NCBI RefSeq assembly: GCF_002217435.1
Contig: NZ_MUHF01000003.1
Location: 186,001 to 250,000 of the forward strand
DNA from: Flavobacterium reichenbachii
GTDB lineage: Bacteria > Bacteroidota > Bacteroidia > Flavobacteriales > Flavobacteriaceae
Reading direction: 5' to 3'
Length of the DNA: 64,000 bases
Part shown: positions 8,575 through 15,797 of the stretch, piece by piece
Position numbering within the stretch: the first letter of the stretch is position 1
Layout of the letters: each line of letters opens with the position of its first letter
The notes under the pieces: generated by a model
The model's database searches: none
Seen by the model: only the letters and a program-made list of their open reading frames with translations
What the model was told of the DNA's origin: nothing
Made by a program: the position numbers and the translations under genes

Positions 8575-9146
8575 ATTTATTTGATTTTAAATTGTTTTTA
8601 CTTGTTTTATTTCAGCAGGTGATGCTGTTTTGAACGCAGTGGTATGATGTTATTACAACGGCACCTGGTTCCAAAAGAGCAGGGGGATATTGTTGTTAAA
8701 GCAGGAGGGATGTTGAATGAAGCTCTATCAACTAGACTATTACTAGATTAAATAAGAATAGATATTAAAATAAAACTAGTACTAACTATTATATTCATGT
8801 TCAGCACGCTAATAGGTTTTATTTGTTTTTTTATTCTTTTAGAGAAACAAGAATCAATTTAGCTTTCAATTATTAAAATTAATCCAACTGAAAATAGAAT
8901 AACATCAACGTATTTGAATTGCGAAGCAGTTGACATAATCATAGTTTATTAGAATTAATTTTAGGAAAACAAACTTCAACTCAATATTCTGCGAAGCATT
9001 TTATTTTTCTTTCTAAAAGAATAATATCAACGTTGCGGAGCTTTGCTTTTTTTTAGTCAAAACAATATCTCAACTAAAAGACAAGTTTAGGCTCCGCTCA
9101 ATTGCCACCCCCCAATTCCGCTCACCCCCCTCCAAGAATTTAGTTG
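8575..9146. other. Gene-free 0.57 kb stretch with short direct repeats and a C-rich end
   Basis: No convincing coding frame is present. AGAATAACATCAACGT at 8896-8911 recurs as AGAATAATATCAACGT at 9018-9033, and TGCGAAGCA occurs near 8920 and 8990. At 9091-9135 the composition changes sharply to C-rich with CCGCTCA twice (about 9094 and 9118) and two C6 runs. On a mobile element such a region could be an oriT, a replication origin or the remains of a deleted gene. None of these can be proved here. Confidence 0.4.
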
Positions 9147-9959
9147 CTAGTTGTTAAGATTATTAGGAAACTCTCTAATTATCAAATCATCAGGAATAGC
9201 TTGTATTTTATCTATTTGTTTGAAGAAAAATGGTACTTGGTGCTTTATGCAGTCATCACGTAATTTTCTTCCCCAATCAGTATCAAATGGTCTTTTTGTA
9301 TGACCGCTCTCGCCACCATTGATAATCCAATCTATCGAGCTTATCAAAGGAGTACCTGTCTCCTTGGCGTTAACCGTTAGGTCTATCATCTCTAATTGAG
9401 GTTCAATCGAAATGAATCGTTTGCCTTTTACTTTTGCTAGTTGTGGAATTAAATCATTTGCTGTCTTCTGACTAACAGGTGACGTGCCAAACATCACGTT
9501 TGCTGGAGGATTTTCTTTCCAACTCTCAGGAACATACTTATTGATATTTGAAGGTCTTTTGGTTAATAATAGAAATGTCAAGTTTGGTGAATTTGGAACA
9601 ACTTCGTTAAAGAATTTGTCTCGTAGCTGTCCAGTATTCCAGAACTCAGCTTCGTCTTCTTTGATTGGTTCTCCTTTGTGATTTACTAAGGATTTTGGTT
9701 TTTCAAAAATGTCCATCATTGAACCAACAAAGACTTTGTGGATTTCATTCTTTTTTTCTGCTTCTTTTTGGAATTGGGATAATTTCTTCCACACATCCGC
9801 AATCATTCTTCTTGGTTTATCGTCACCCCAAACATCATTACCTACTCTTTTTGCGAAGGTCAATGCATAACAGTTATCACATCCAGTGTGTACTTTTGTA
9901 CATCCCCACCATAAATTTGCCGTGTGATTCGTCCATTCAATTTTGCTATTTTCAGCCAT
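9147..9959 (-). CDS. DUF5131 (phage Gp37/Gp68) three-cysteine protein, stand-alone copy
   Basis: The protein has 270 residues. It opens with KIEWTNHTANLWWGC and has the family's conserved cysteines at 20, 27 and 30 (C-x6-C-x2-CYA), then GSMMDIFEKP, LLTKRP (about 155-160), FISIEPQLEM and WIINGGESG, ending with a PFFFKQ motif. The Cys pattern resembles, but does not equal, the CxxxCxxC of radical SAM enzymes, and a metal or Fe-S function is the usual guess for the family. The gene stands alone on the minus strand here. Its relative at 34498 is paired with a TcmP partner gene. The biochemical function is not established. Confidence 0.85.
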   Translation of the reverse strand: MAENSKIEWTNHTANLWWGCTKVHTGCDNCYALTFAKRVGNDVWGDDKPRRMIADVWKKLSQFQKEAEKKNEIHKVFVGSMMDIFEKPKSLVNHKGEPIKEDEAEFWNTGQLRDKFFNEVVPNSPNLTFLLLTKRPSNINKYVPESWKENPPANVMFGTSPVSQKTANDLIPQLAKVKGKRFISIEPQLEMIDLTVNAKETGTPLISSIDWIINGGESGHTKRPFDTDWGRKLRDDCIKHQVPFFFKQIDKIQAIPDDLIIREFPNNLNN

Positions 9960-10065
9960 AATTTTATTGTTTTTAAATGTTAATATTTTTAATTTTTAGT
10001 CGTAGGAAGTGCTGTACCCAATTGCTGGGCATAAAAGCATTTCGTTAAATTTTTAATTGTTTTAT

Positions 10066-10497
10066 CTATTCAGAATCGAATAGGTAATGAGGTAATTCAC
10101 TGATGTCTTGATGAACTGATTGATGACCAATGAATTTAGGTTGTATTTTTTTAAATTTCTTTAAGATTTTTTGAATGATATCTTTATATAGATTTTCATT
10201 TTTAAATTCTTCATCTTCAAGTATTTTAATTATAAAAAATCTCTCCTCATTTGAGAATTGAACAGTACTTAAAACTTCCCTTTTACCATCATCGTGTAGT
10301 AAGTATCCTTTAGACTCTGGATAAGTTAAGGTTGCTAGAATAAAAAAAAGCAAACCTCGTATTCCTCCTTCCGTTGCGTCTTCAAAGCTTTCATCGTTTC
10401 TAATCAATCCTAGTTTGCTATTTATCTCCCAAATTAGATTGTATAAATAGTTCAATTCTTCATTTGTTAATTTTACTTTCTTCATGTTTTTTGCCAT
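10066..10497 (-). CDS. Unrecognised 143-residue island protein
   Basis: No family recognised. It is a small, charged, mostly helical protein (KKVKLTNEELNYLYNLIWEI at the N-terminus after a short basic start), with a hydrophobic helix GLLFFILATLTYP around 50-62 that is too short and too isolated to claim a membrane anchor. Start ATG at 10497; a second ATG at residue 5 (MKKVKLTNEE) is equally plausible. It lies between the stand-alone DUF5131 gene and the excisionase-like gene, all on the minus strand. A cargo or regulatory role in the island is inference. Confidence 0.6.
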   Translation of the reverse strand: MAKNMKKVKLTNEELNYLYNLIWEINSKLGLIRNDESFEDATEGGIRGLLFFILATLTYPESKGYLLHDDGKREVLSTVQFSNEERFFIIKILEDEEFKNENLYKDIIQKILKKFKKIQPKFIGHQSVHQDISELPHYLFDSE

Positions 10498-10625
10498 TTT
10501 TATTTTATTTTTTTATGTTATACGTTAAGTTTGGGGTGTTCTCTTCCTGTCCATATTCAAATGGATTTTTTTTGTTTTACTATTTTTTGATTATTTACTC
10601 TCCAGATTAGGAAAGACTTTGAAGT

Positions 10626-10910
10626 TTATGCGCTTTGATTTAATCGATTATTCATCAAATCAAAATTGCTGTTCTTGACTAAAATGCTCTCTATCTCAGT
10701 AATTGGATAATAATAGATATCTCCAATCTTAGTAAAGGGAAGTAAGTTTTTGTCACGGTAACTTAGTATAGTATTATCACTAAGTCCGAAATACATTTTA
10801 AGGTGCTTGTTTCGATAATATCGCTTAGGAGATTCGATATTGTCAATTTTAGTTTTAAGCTCTTCTAATAGCTTAATAACTGGCTCGAAGGTTTCGTTTG
10901 TTTCTTTCAT
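10626..10910 (-). CDS. Excisionase-like helix-turn-helix protein
   Basis: The 94-residue protein has an N-terminal acidic helix (EPVIKLLEELKTKIDNIES) and then a MerR/HTH_17-type DNA-binding domain, RNKHLKMYFGLSDNTILSYR followed by KNLLPFTKIGDIYYYPITEI, typical of Bacteroidetes excisionases. I chose the ATG at 10910 (MKETNETFEP), because the longer frame to 10982 adds an atypical 24-residue tail and would start inside the palindrome discussed below. It lies in the same island as the tyrosine recombinase at 12511-13755 and shares an upstream 16-bp palindrome with it. It probably directs excision of the island or regulates it. Confidence 0.75.
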   Translation of the reverse strand: MKETNETFEPVIKLLEELKTKIDNIESPKRYYRNKHLKMYFGLSDNTILSYRDKNLLPFTKIGDIYYYPITEIESILVKNSNFDLMNNRLNQSA

Positions 10911-10936
10911 AGTATCAATTGTTTTGTTTTGATACT
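10911..10936. promoter_or_regulatory. Inverted repeat at the excisionase-like gene start
   Basis: AGTATCAA at 10911-10918 and TTGATACT at 10929-10936 form a perfect 8-bp inverted repeat with a 10-bp spacer, ending exactly at the ATG of the excisionase-like gene. Centre spacing of 18 bp fits a dimer contacting two adjacent major grooves, so an autoregulatory operator is likely. A second smaller palindrome, TTGTTG-C-CAACAA, follows near 10954-10966. Confidence 0.5.
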
Positions 10937-10974
10937 GCGAAGGTCTAAAAAATTGTTGCCAACAAATTTTTGAA

Positions 10975-10990
10975 GTTAACAATTGTTAAG
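10975..10990. promoter_or_regulatory. 16-bp palindrome upstream of the excisionase-like gene
   Basis: GTTAACAATTGTTAAG fits the perfect palindrome GTTAACAATTGTTAAC in 15 of 16 positions. It lies 65 bp upstream of the ATG at 10910 and a few bases from the end of the preceding gene. The integrase gene carries the same box at the same distance. Confidence 0.55.
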
Positions 10991-10991
10991 T

Positions 10992-11762
10992 TTAGAATTC
11001 AAATAGATGAATAGTGTCGTTTAATTTATTTAATAGTTTCTCTAAAATCTTATTGTTAGAATCTGACTTATGTCCTGCTCTTAAATTTGATATTTCACTA
11101 CGAACATCCTTCATAAGTGAAACTTGACCATTATTGCCTGCATTGTCTCTTATTTCAGTGAAACAAAAATTATTTTCAATGAATTTAGATATTTGTCCAT
11201 CACTTTCAAACTTTATCAAACCTGTTTTTTCAAGGATATAAAGTAGCATAATAGATTCTTTTTTGCTCAGATTGAAAATTGCTCTATCAGTAATTCCATT
11301 TTTCTGATTTTGATTCAACTCTGACAATGTGTTTGAATTATAATCAAAATCAGTACTTATCCTGTAATCAAAATTTGCAATTTTTATAATCAAATCTCGT
11401 TTTAAATCTGTTAAAACGTCAAGTTTTGAATCAATTAATTTGCATAGGATTGGAATAGACTTTGTGTAAATTGGATTTGAATCATTTGATTCTGATAATT
11501 TTCTTCTATATTTATGATAAAGTGTGTGCAAATCTGCACCATTCGTATCTATAAGCTTAATAAATTTTTGCAAAAGCTCAACACCACTTTTTTCTTTTAA
11601 CTGAATAAGAAGCTTATGGTTTAATTCTTCATTAGAGTCTTGAATTATTTTCAATTGTGATTCTAAAATTTCTTCACCTCTCTCTGAATATTCGTTTAAA
11701 TCAGTATTTTTATTAAATTCTCCAATTTTATTTATTAGGTCTTGAATTTGAATTACATTCAT
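10992..11762 (-). CDS. Unrecognised 256-residue helical island protein
   Basis: No family recognised with confidence. The protein is soluble, helix-rich and acidic. Its C-terminal half (KKESIMLLYILEKTGLIKFE, then SKFIENNFCFTE) is reminiscent of the C-terminal part of RteC-like proteins of Bacteroides mobile elements, but this is a weak resemblance. It lies just upstream of the excisionase-like gene on the same strand, with the shared 16-bp palindrome in the gap. It is divergent from the gene at 11961, with a 198-bp AT-rich promoter region between them. Confidence 0.6.
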   Translation of the reverse strand: MNVIQIQDLINKIGEFNKNTDLNEYSERGEEILESQLKIIQDSNEELNHKLLIQLKEKSGVELLQKFIKLIDTNGADLHTLYHKYRRKLSESNDSNPIYTKSIPILCKLIDSKLDVLTDLKRDLIIKIANFDYRISTDFDYNSNTLSELNQNQKNGITDRAIFNLSKKESIMLLYILEKTGLIKFESDGQISKFIENNFCFTEIRDNAGNNGQVSLMKDVRSEISNLRAGHKSDSNNKILEKLLNKLNDTIHLFEF

Positions 11763-11960
11763 GTTATGATATATTATGGTTACTCTGTCTAAATATAATT
11801 TTGCGCTTAATTTTCGTTAAATATCGGAAAATCTTATAAATTTATAGCATATTTGTGAAGTAGTTAAATAAAATAAAAGACCTAATTTTTGAACTCAATA
11901 AAATTGGAAGTTTTATTTTAAATAACAAATTGCATTACAAAGATTTATCTAAACACACTT

Positions 11961-12461
11961 ATGGAAGAAGAAAATTATGGTTATATAAAATTTGTTATTG
12001 AACATACTTTTAAAAACGAAAAATTAGAGAAAGACGTTTTCTACGATGAAATTCCAGAATCAATTATATCAGTATTCAATGAAAGTTTAGATTTTGATTT
12101 TAAGGAAAATATTGAATATCTCCTTTTTTATAATGATTCATTAGATAGAACAGGAAAAGATGGAATTGCAATTGTTAAAAAAGCAGAAAATTACTATTTG
12201 ATATTAAAAGAACATAGAAATAAGCCATCCATTTTTTTTCTCCATTCTGAATTTGAAAGCTGGGAAATCGAGCGACTACATTTTAATGAAATTGATTATA
12301 CGTTCAATATTGCAACTGAAAGAGATGCTAAAGTTATTAGTGAAAAATATTATTACGCCGTTGGAGATGATAGTAGATTATATATTTTTAACTTCTATAA
12401 CAGAAGATTTCTAGGATTGTTAATTGAGATATGTGAGCAAATAAATAATGAGTGTAATTAG
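11961..12461 (+). CDS. Unrecognised 166-residue acidic protein, cargo gene of the island
   Basis: No family recognised. The protein is acidic (opening MEEENYGYIKFVIEHTF), soluble, with a probable alpha/beta fold and no catalytic motif that I can point to. It is the only plus-strand gene in the island, sits between the unknown gene at 10992 and the integrase, and has its own terminator-like hairpin. A lone, well-insulated gene between integration and excision genes is a usual place for late-acquired cargo. Function unknown. Confidence 0.6.
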   Translation: MEEENYGYIKFVIEHTFKNEKLEKDVFYDEIPESIISVFNESLDFDFKENIEYLLFYNDSLDRTGKDGIAIVKKAENYYLILKEHRNKPSIFFLHSEFESWEIERLHFNEIDYTFNIATERDAKVISEKYYYAVGDDSRLYIFNFYNRRFLGLLIEICEQINNECN

Positions 12462-12467
12462 AAATTA

Positions 12468-12502
12468 TAAAGAAACAGGGCAATTAGCCCCGTTTCTTTA
12501 TA
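12468..12502. terminator. Bidirectional terminator hairpin between converging genes
   Basis: ATAAAGAAAC followed by GGGC pairs with GCCC and GTTTCTTTAT, 14 of 15 pairs with one mismatch and a 5-nt loop. A-rich and T-rich flanks serve both strands. It separates the plus-strand cargo gene from the convergent integrase gene. Confidence 0.8.
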
Positions 12503-12510
12503 CAATGGAT

Positions 12511-13755
12511 TCAAACAAAGCTTTCGCTTAATCCTTTCATGTGCTGTTTTATAGAGCCATCCATCAATTTGGCATAATGCTGGGTTTGGGTAATTCGTTT
12601 ATGCCCCATAATCTGGCTAATCACTTCCATCGGAATATTATTTGCCAAAGCGACTGTAGTTGCGAAAGTGTGCCTCCCAACGTACCATGTTAAATTTTTA
12701 TCGATACCACACAAATCTGCAATTTCTTTGAGATAAGCATTCATATTAGAATTACTTCGATTTGGAACCAATCGGTTTTCCTCTACACATTCTGGGTCGT
12801 CTTTGTATTTGTCTATAATGCGTTGCAAAGGAGGAATGACTAAAACATTTGTCTTTACTTTGGTTTTTTGTCTTTTAGTATGAATCCAACTGTCTAAATC
12901 ATTATCTAAACTAAAATTACCTTGACGTAGGTTCATCACATCAACTGGAGCATAACTGGTATAGCAACTGAATAAGAATATATCTCGTGTTACATCCAAT
13001 CTTCGATTTGAAAAAACTTTATTCTCTATAGTTCTTAGTTCTTCAAGAGTTAAAAATGTGGTATCAATATCTTTTAATTTACCATCATATATTGAAAAAG
13101 GATTATGAGTTACCAGACCAACAGTTATTGCATGATTTATCATTGAAGAAATATTTCTTAGGTATTTCACAGTAGTATTATTTCCTAAACCTTTATTCTT
13201 ACCATGTATCCTTTCGAATCTTAAAAACTCATCGAGACTGTAAACAAATTGTCTATGTACTTTGTCAAACTGAATATCTTTTACTCTATGTTTAGATTGG
13301 AGAAAGTCTTTAATGACGTTTGCCATTCTTTCGTATTTTTCAAGTGAACCTTTAGCACGGTCACCTTTTGCTACTTGCTTTTTGAAATATTCATTGTGTT
13401 TGTCTATAATTTCTATCAATGTGATTTTATGTTCAGTCTTTTCGTTGAAGCAATAGTTTTTTAAATACAAAGGAGTTATTTCTGTATTATCAGGATTGTT
13501 CCGTATTAGCTCATTATATTTATTCTCAATACCATCTACTAAAGATTTTAAATAATTCTTTAGGTTAATTTCATTATCCACTCTAACTACGTTTCGAAGA
13601 TTGTTGGTTTTAGACCAACGTTCTTGTAAAATGTATTTGGATGTTGAAAATGTAGAGTAGAGATTTCCTAAATAAATTTTAGCATAGATTGCCGTTTCGC
13701 CATTCTGATTTTTTTTGTCGCCTTTCAAATAAAAGCTCACTTTTAGTTTTTTCAT
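12511..13755 (-). CDS. Tyrosine recombinase (site-specific integrase) of the tRNA-Ser island
   Basis: This phage-integrase family enzyme should cut and rejoin island and chromosome att sites. From the ATG at 13755 (MKKLKVSFYLKGD, the usual start of Bacteroidetes integrases; the open frame extends to a TTG at 13827) it has 414 residues. It shows an N-terminal arm-binding domain, a SAM-like core-binding domain (about 110-220) and the catalytic domain. Visible active-site residues are R361-H362 (in WYVGRHTFATT), H385 (MGHKRIT) and nucleophile Y394 (HYAKL). The box I arginine is replaced (SYAPVDVMNL around 267-276), and the residue three before R361 is Tyr rather than His. Both are seen in IntDOT-like enzymes, so it may still be active. 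It lies 271 bp from the tRNA gene. Confidence 0.93.
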   Translation of the reverse strand: MKKLKVSFYLKGDKKNQNGETAIYAKIYLGNLYSTFSTSKYILQERWSKTNNLRNVVRVDNEINLKNYLKSLVDGIENKYNELIRNNPDNTEITPLYLKNYCFNEKTEHKITLIEIIDKHNEYFKKQVAKGDRAKGSLEKYERMANVIKDFLQSKHRVKDIQFDKVHRQFVYSLDEFLRFERIHGKNKGLGNNTTVKYLRNISSMINHAITVGLVTHNPFSIYDGKLKDIDTTFLTLEELRTIENKVFSNRRLDVTRDIFLFSCYTSYAPVDVMNLRQGNFSLDNDLDSWIHTKRQKTKVKTNVLVIPPLQRIIDKYKDDPECVEENRLVPNRSNSNMNAYLKEIADLCGIDKNLTWYVGRHTFATTVALANNIPMEVISQIMGHKRITQTQHYAKLMDGSIKQHMKGLSESFV

Positions 13756-13812
13756 ATTTCCGTTTTTAATTAATACAAACGTACTATTGAAAGTTTCCAA
13801 GCCCCCGTTATT

Positions 13813-13828
13813 GTTAACAATTGTCAAC
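13813..13828. promoter_or_regulatory. 16-bp palindrome upstream of the integrase gene
   Basis: GTTAACAATTGTCAAC matches the palindrome GTTAACAATTGTTAAC in 15 of 16 positions and differs from the excisionase-side copy at 10975 by two bases. It is 58 bp upstream of the integrase ATG. It also contains a TTG that extends the integrase frame, but regulation is the better reading. Confidence 0.55.
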
Positions 13829-13829
13829 T

Positions 13830-13870
13830 TTTGGTACCCTAATTTGAGGATTCATTCTCAGGGTACCAAA
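13830..13870. repeat. Inverted repeat next to the integrase, possible arm-type site
   Basis: TTTGGTACCCT at 13830-13840 and AGGGTACCAAA at 13860-13870 are exact complements with a 19-bp spacer. AGGGTAC occurs once more at 13872-13878. The position between the integrase start and the tRNA attachment region fits accessory (arm-type) recombinase or excisionase sites, or a hairpin insulating the integrase promoter. Confidence 0.5.
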
Positions 13871-13998
13871 TAGGGTACTTGTCGAATAAGATTTAAAGGT
13901 TAAAATGAAAATGAACTCATTTCATAATTTAAATCAAAACGACTCGTAAGTGCTGTAAAATATAGGATTTTGTAAAGTAAGGAAAGTATTGAAATGTA

Positions 13999-14022
13999 AA
14001 AAGCACCTCTTTGAGGTGCTTT
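13999..14022 (-). terminator. Terminator of the tRNA-Ser gene
   Basis: AAGCACCTC and GAGGTGCTT form a perfect stem around a 3-nt loop just 3' of the tRNA on the minus strand, followed on that strand by a T run (TTTTTAC). It ends transcription a few bases after the tRNA. Confidence 0.85.
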
Positions 14023-14025
14023 CCG

Positions 14026-14110
14026 CGGAGAAAGAGGGATTCGAACCCCCGGACCTGTTACAGTCAACAGTTTTCAAGACTGCCGCATTCGACCGCTCTG
14101 CCATTTCTCC
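14026..14110 (-). tRNA. tRNA-Ser, anticodon UGA
   Basis: The minus strand reads GGAGAAA at the 5' end (14110), pairing with TTTCTCC at the 3' end, with discriminator G at 14026. The anticodon arm is CAGTC-TTGAAAA-CTG, giving anticodon TGA. The T arm is GGGGGTTCGAATCCC, and a long variable arm (GTAACAGGTCC region) is as expected for a class II serine tRNA. Total length is 85 nt. No CCA is encoded. Its 3' end faces the island and integrase, the usual layout for a tRNA used as attachment site. Confidence 0.97.
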
Positions 14111-14258
14111 AGTATGTCGCTATCATTTTGTGATTGCGAGTGCAAATATAAGATGCTTTTTCGGTTATAAAAACTTTTTTGGAACTTTTTTTAGAACTTT
14201 TTTTAAATAATTTTCAAGTGTCTAATTATCAGTATTTACGAAAAGGAGTTTTTTATAA

Positions 14259-14660
14259 TTATTCTTCTAAATTGTCTAAAATCGGAACAGGATTCTTGTT
14301 TTCGTCTACAGCAACAAATGAAAAAGTTCCTGAAACTACCGTTTCGCGAAGTTCGGAATACATTTGTTCCATAAAAATATCTACGTGAATTTTGCAGCTT
14401 GTTCTTCCAACACTATCTACCTTTGCCACTAATTCGATTAAAGTTCCAGCTGGAATTGCTTTTCTAAAATCAATTTGTCCTGTTGATATTGTAACAACTT
14501 TTTTTCGGCTGAAACGAGTAGCACAGATAAACGAAACTTCGTCCATGAGCTGTAAAGCTGTTCCTCCAAATAATGTGTCGTAATGATTAGTTGTATTAGG
14601 AAATACTGCTTTAAAAATATGAGTTTCCGATTTTACTATTCTTTCTTCTAATGTTCCCAT
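14259..14660 (-). CDS. Acyl-CoA thioesterase, hotdog fold
   Basis: The 133-residue single-hotdog protein of the YciA/BFIT type hydrolyses acyl-CoA to free acid and CoA, in the cytoplasm. The segment NHYDTLFGGTALQLMDEVSF (residues 22-41) holds the conserved active-site Asn and Asp/Glu region, and GQIDFRKAIPAG and GRTSCKIHVDIF complete the hotdog strands. The start lies 1 nt after the ribB(A) stop, so it is the last gene of the tpx-to-thioesterase operon. Substrate length preference cannot be read from the sequence. Confidence 0.9.
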   Translation of the reverse strand: MGTLEERIVKSETHIFKAVFPNTTNHYDTLFGGTALQLMDEVSFICATRFSRKKVVTISTGQIDFRKAIPAGTLIELVAKVDSVGRTSCKIHVDIFMEQMYSELRETVVSGTFSFVAVDENKNPVPILDNLEE

Positions 14661-14661
14661 A

Positions 14662-15795
14662 TTAATAATTTACATATTCGGTTATTTCAAGTCCGTAACC
14701 GATCATGCCGACACGTTTTGTTTGTTCTGTATTTGATACTAATCTTATTTTAGAAATATCAATGTCATGAAGGATTTGAGCACCAATTCCGTAGTCTTTG
14801 CTGTCAATAATTATTTTAGGAGCTTTTAGTGTTCCTTGAGACTGCAATGCTTTAAGCTCAGAGATTCTATTTAAAAGATTCACGGCTGTCATATCCTGAT
14901 TAATAAAGATTACGGCACCCTTACCGTCTTCATTTATCACTTTAAACATATCATCCAATTGCTGTTCGGCATTATTAGTCAAAGTTCCAAGTAAATCATT
15001 ATTTACTTGTGAAGAATGTATTCTGGTTAAGATTGGTTCTCCTAAGTTCCAGGTTCCTTTTGTTAATGCTATATGAATTTGCTTGTTTGTTGTCTGTTCG
15101 TAAGCTCTTAATCTGAAAGTACCAAATCGGGTTTCAATATCAAAATCTTCTTTTTTAACAATTAAGCTGTCGTGCTGCATTCTGTAAGCAACCAGATCTT
15201 CAATCGAAACCAATTTTAAGTCAAATTTTTTAGCGACTTCAATTAGTTCCGGCAGACGAGACATTGTTCCGTCTTCGTTCAAGATTTCGCAGATTACACC
15301 CGCTGGTTTAAAGCCTGCTAATCTTGCAAAATCTATAGCGGCTTCTGTATGACCTGTTCTTCTTAGAACGCCTCCTTGTTTTGCTACCAATGGAAAAATA
15401 TGTCCTGGACGTGCTAAATCATGCGGCTTAGTATTTTCGTCAACTAATGCCTGTACAGTTTTGGATCTGTCAGCGGCAGAAATACCAGTGGTAACACCGT
15501 TTCCTTTTAAATCAACAGAAACAGTAAAAGCTGTTTCCATATGGTCGGTATTATTGCTTACCATTGCGCGCAAATCAAGTTCTTTACAACGGCTTTCTGT
15601 AAGAGGTGTACAGATTAATCCGCGTCCGTGTGTAGCCATAAAATTGATCATTTCAGGAGTTACTTTTTCGGCTGCGGCCAAAAAATCTCCTTCATTTTCG
15701 CGATCTTCATCATCGACTACAATGATTACTTTACCTTGACGAATATCTTCTATAGCTTCTTCAATGGTATTCAGTTGTATTTTTAATCCTGACAT
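14662..15795 (-). CDS. ribB: 3,4-dihydroxy-2-butanone-4-phosphate synthase with a degenerate GTP cyclohydrolase II domain
   Basis: The N-terminal half makes the four-carbon unit of riboflavin from ribulose 5-phosphate. Its acidic loop DDEDRENEGD (28-37), HGRG (56-59) and RRTGHTEAAIDFARLAG (145-161) are intact. The C-terminal half (about 215-377) is shaped like GTP cyclohydrolase II, but the zinc cysteines of the HSECLTGD and LRCDCG motifs are replaced: HSSQVNND (260-267) and LTNNAE (272-277). The GRGxGL catalytic segment is also lost (QDMTAVNLL). The second activity is therefore almost certainly absent here, and a separate ribA would be needed elsewhere. It sits 2 nt after the permease gene and 1 nt before the thioesterase gene. 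Annotation pipelines will often call it bifunctional RibBA. Confidence 0.92.
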   Translation of the reverse strand: MSGLKIQLNTIEEAIEDIRQGKVIIVVDDEDRENEGDFLAAAEKVTPEMINFMATHGRGLICTPLTESRCKELDLRAMVSNNTDHMETAFTVSVDLKGNGVTTGISAADRSKTVQALVDENTKPHDLARPGHIFPLVAKQGGVLRRTGHTEAAIDFARLAGFKPAGVICEILNEDGTMSRLPELIEVAKKFDLKLVSIEDLVAYRMQHDSLIVKKEDFDIETRFGTFRLRAYEQTTNKQIHIALTKGTWNLGEPILTRIHSSQVNNDLLGTLTNNAEQQLDDMFKVINEDGKGAVIFINQDMTAVNLLNRISELKALQSQGTLKAPKIIIDSKDYGIGAQILHDIDISKIRLVSNTEQTKRVGMIGYGLEITEYVNY

Positions 15796-15797
15796 AA

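Noticed and set aside
10911..10982. Upstream extension of the excisionase-like gene (MLTSKICWQQFF...)
   Set aside because: It would start inside the shared 16-bp palindrome region and cover the inverted repeat; the ATG at 10910 gives the usual domain start.
13756..13827. N-terminal extension of the integrase from a TTG
   Set aside because: The ATG at 13755 gives MKKLKVSFYLKGD, the usual start in this family, and the extension overlaps the palindrome.
13989..14210. Open frame with [23 protein letters not shown] translation
   Set aside because: It is the antisense reading of tRNA-Ser(UGA), a well-known false protein call.
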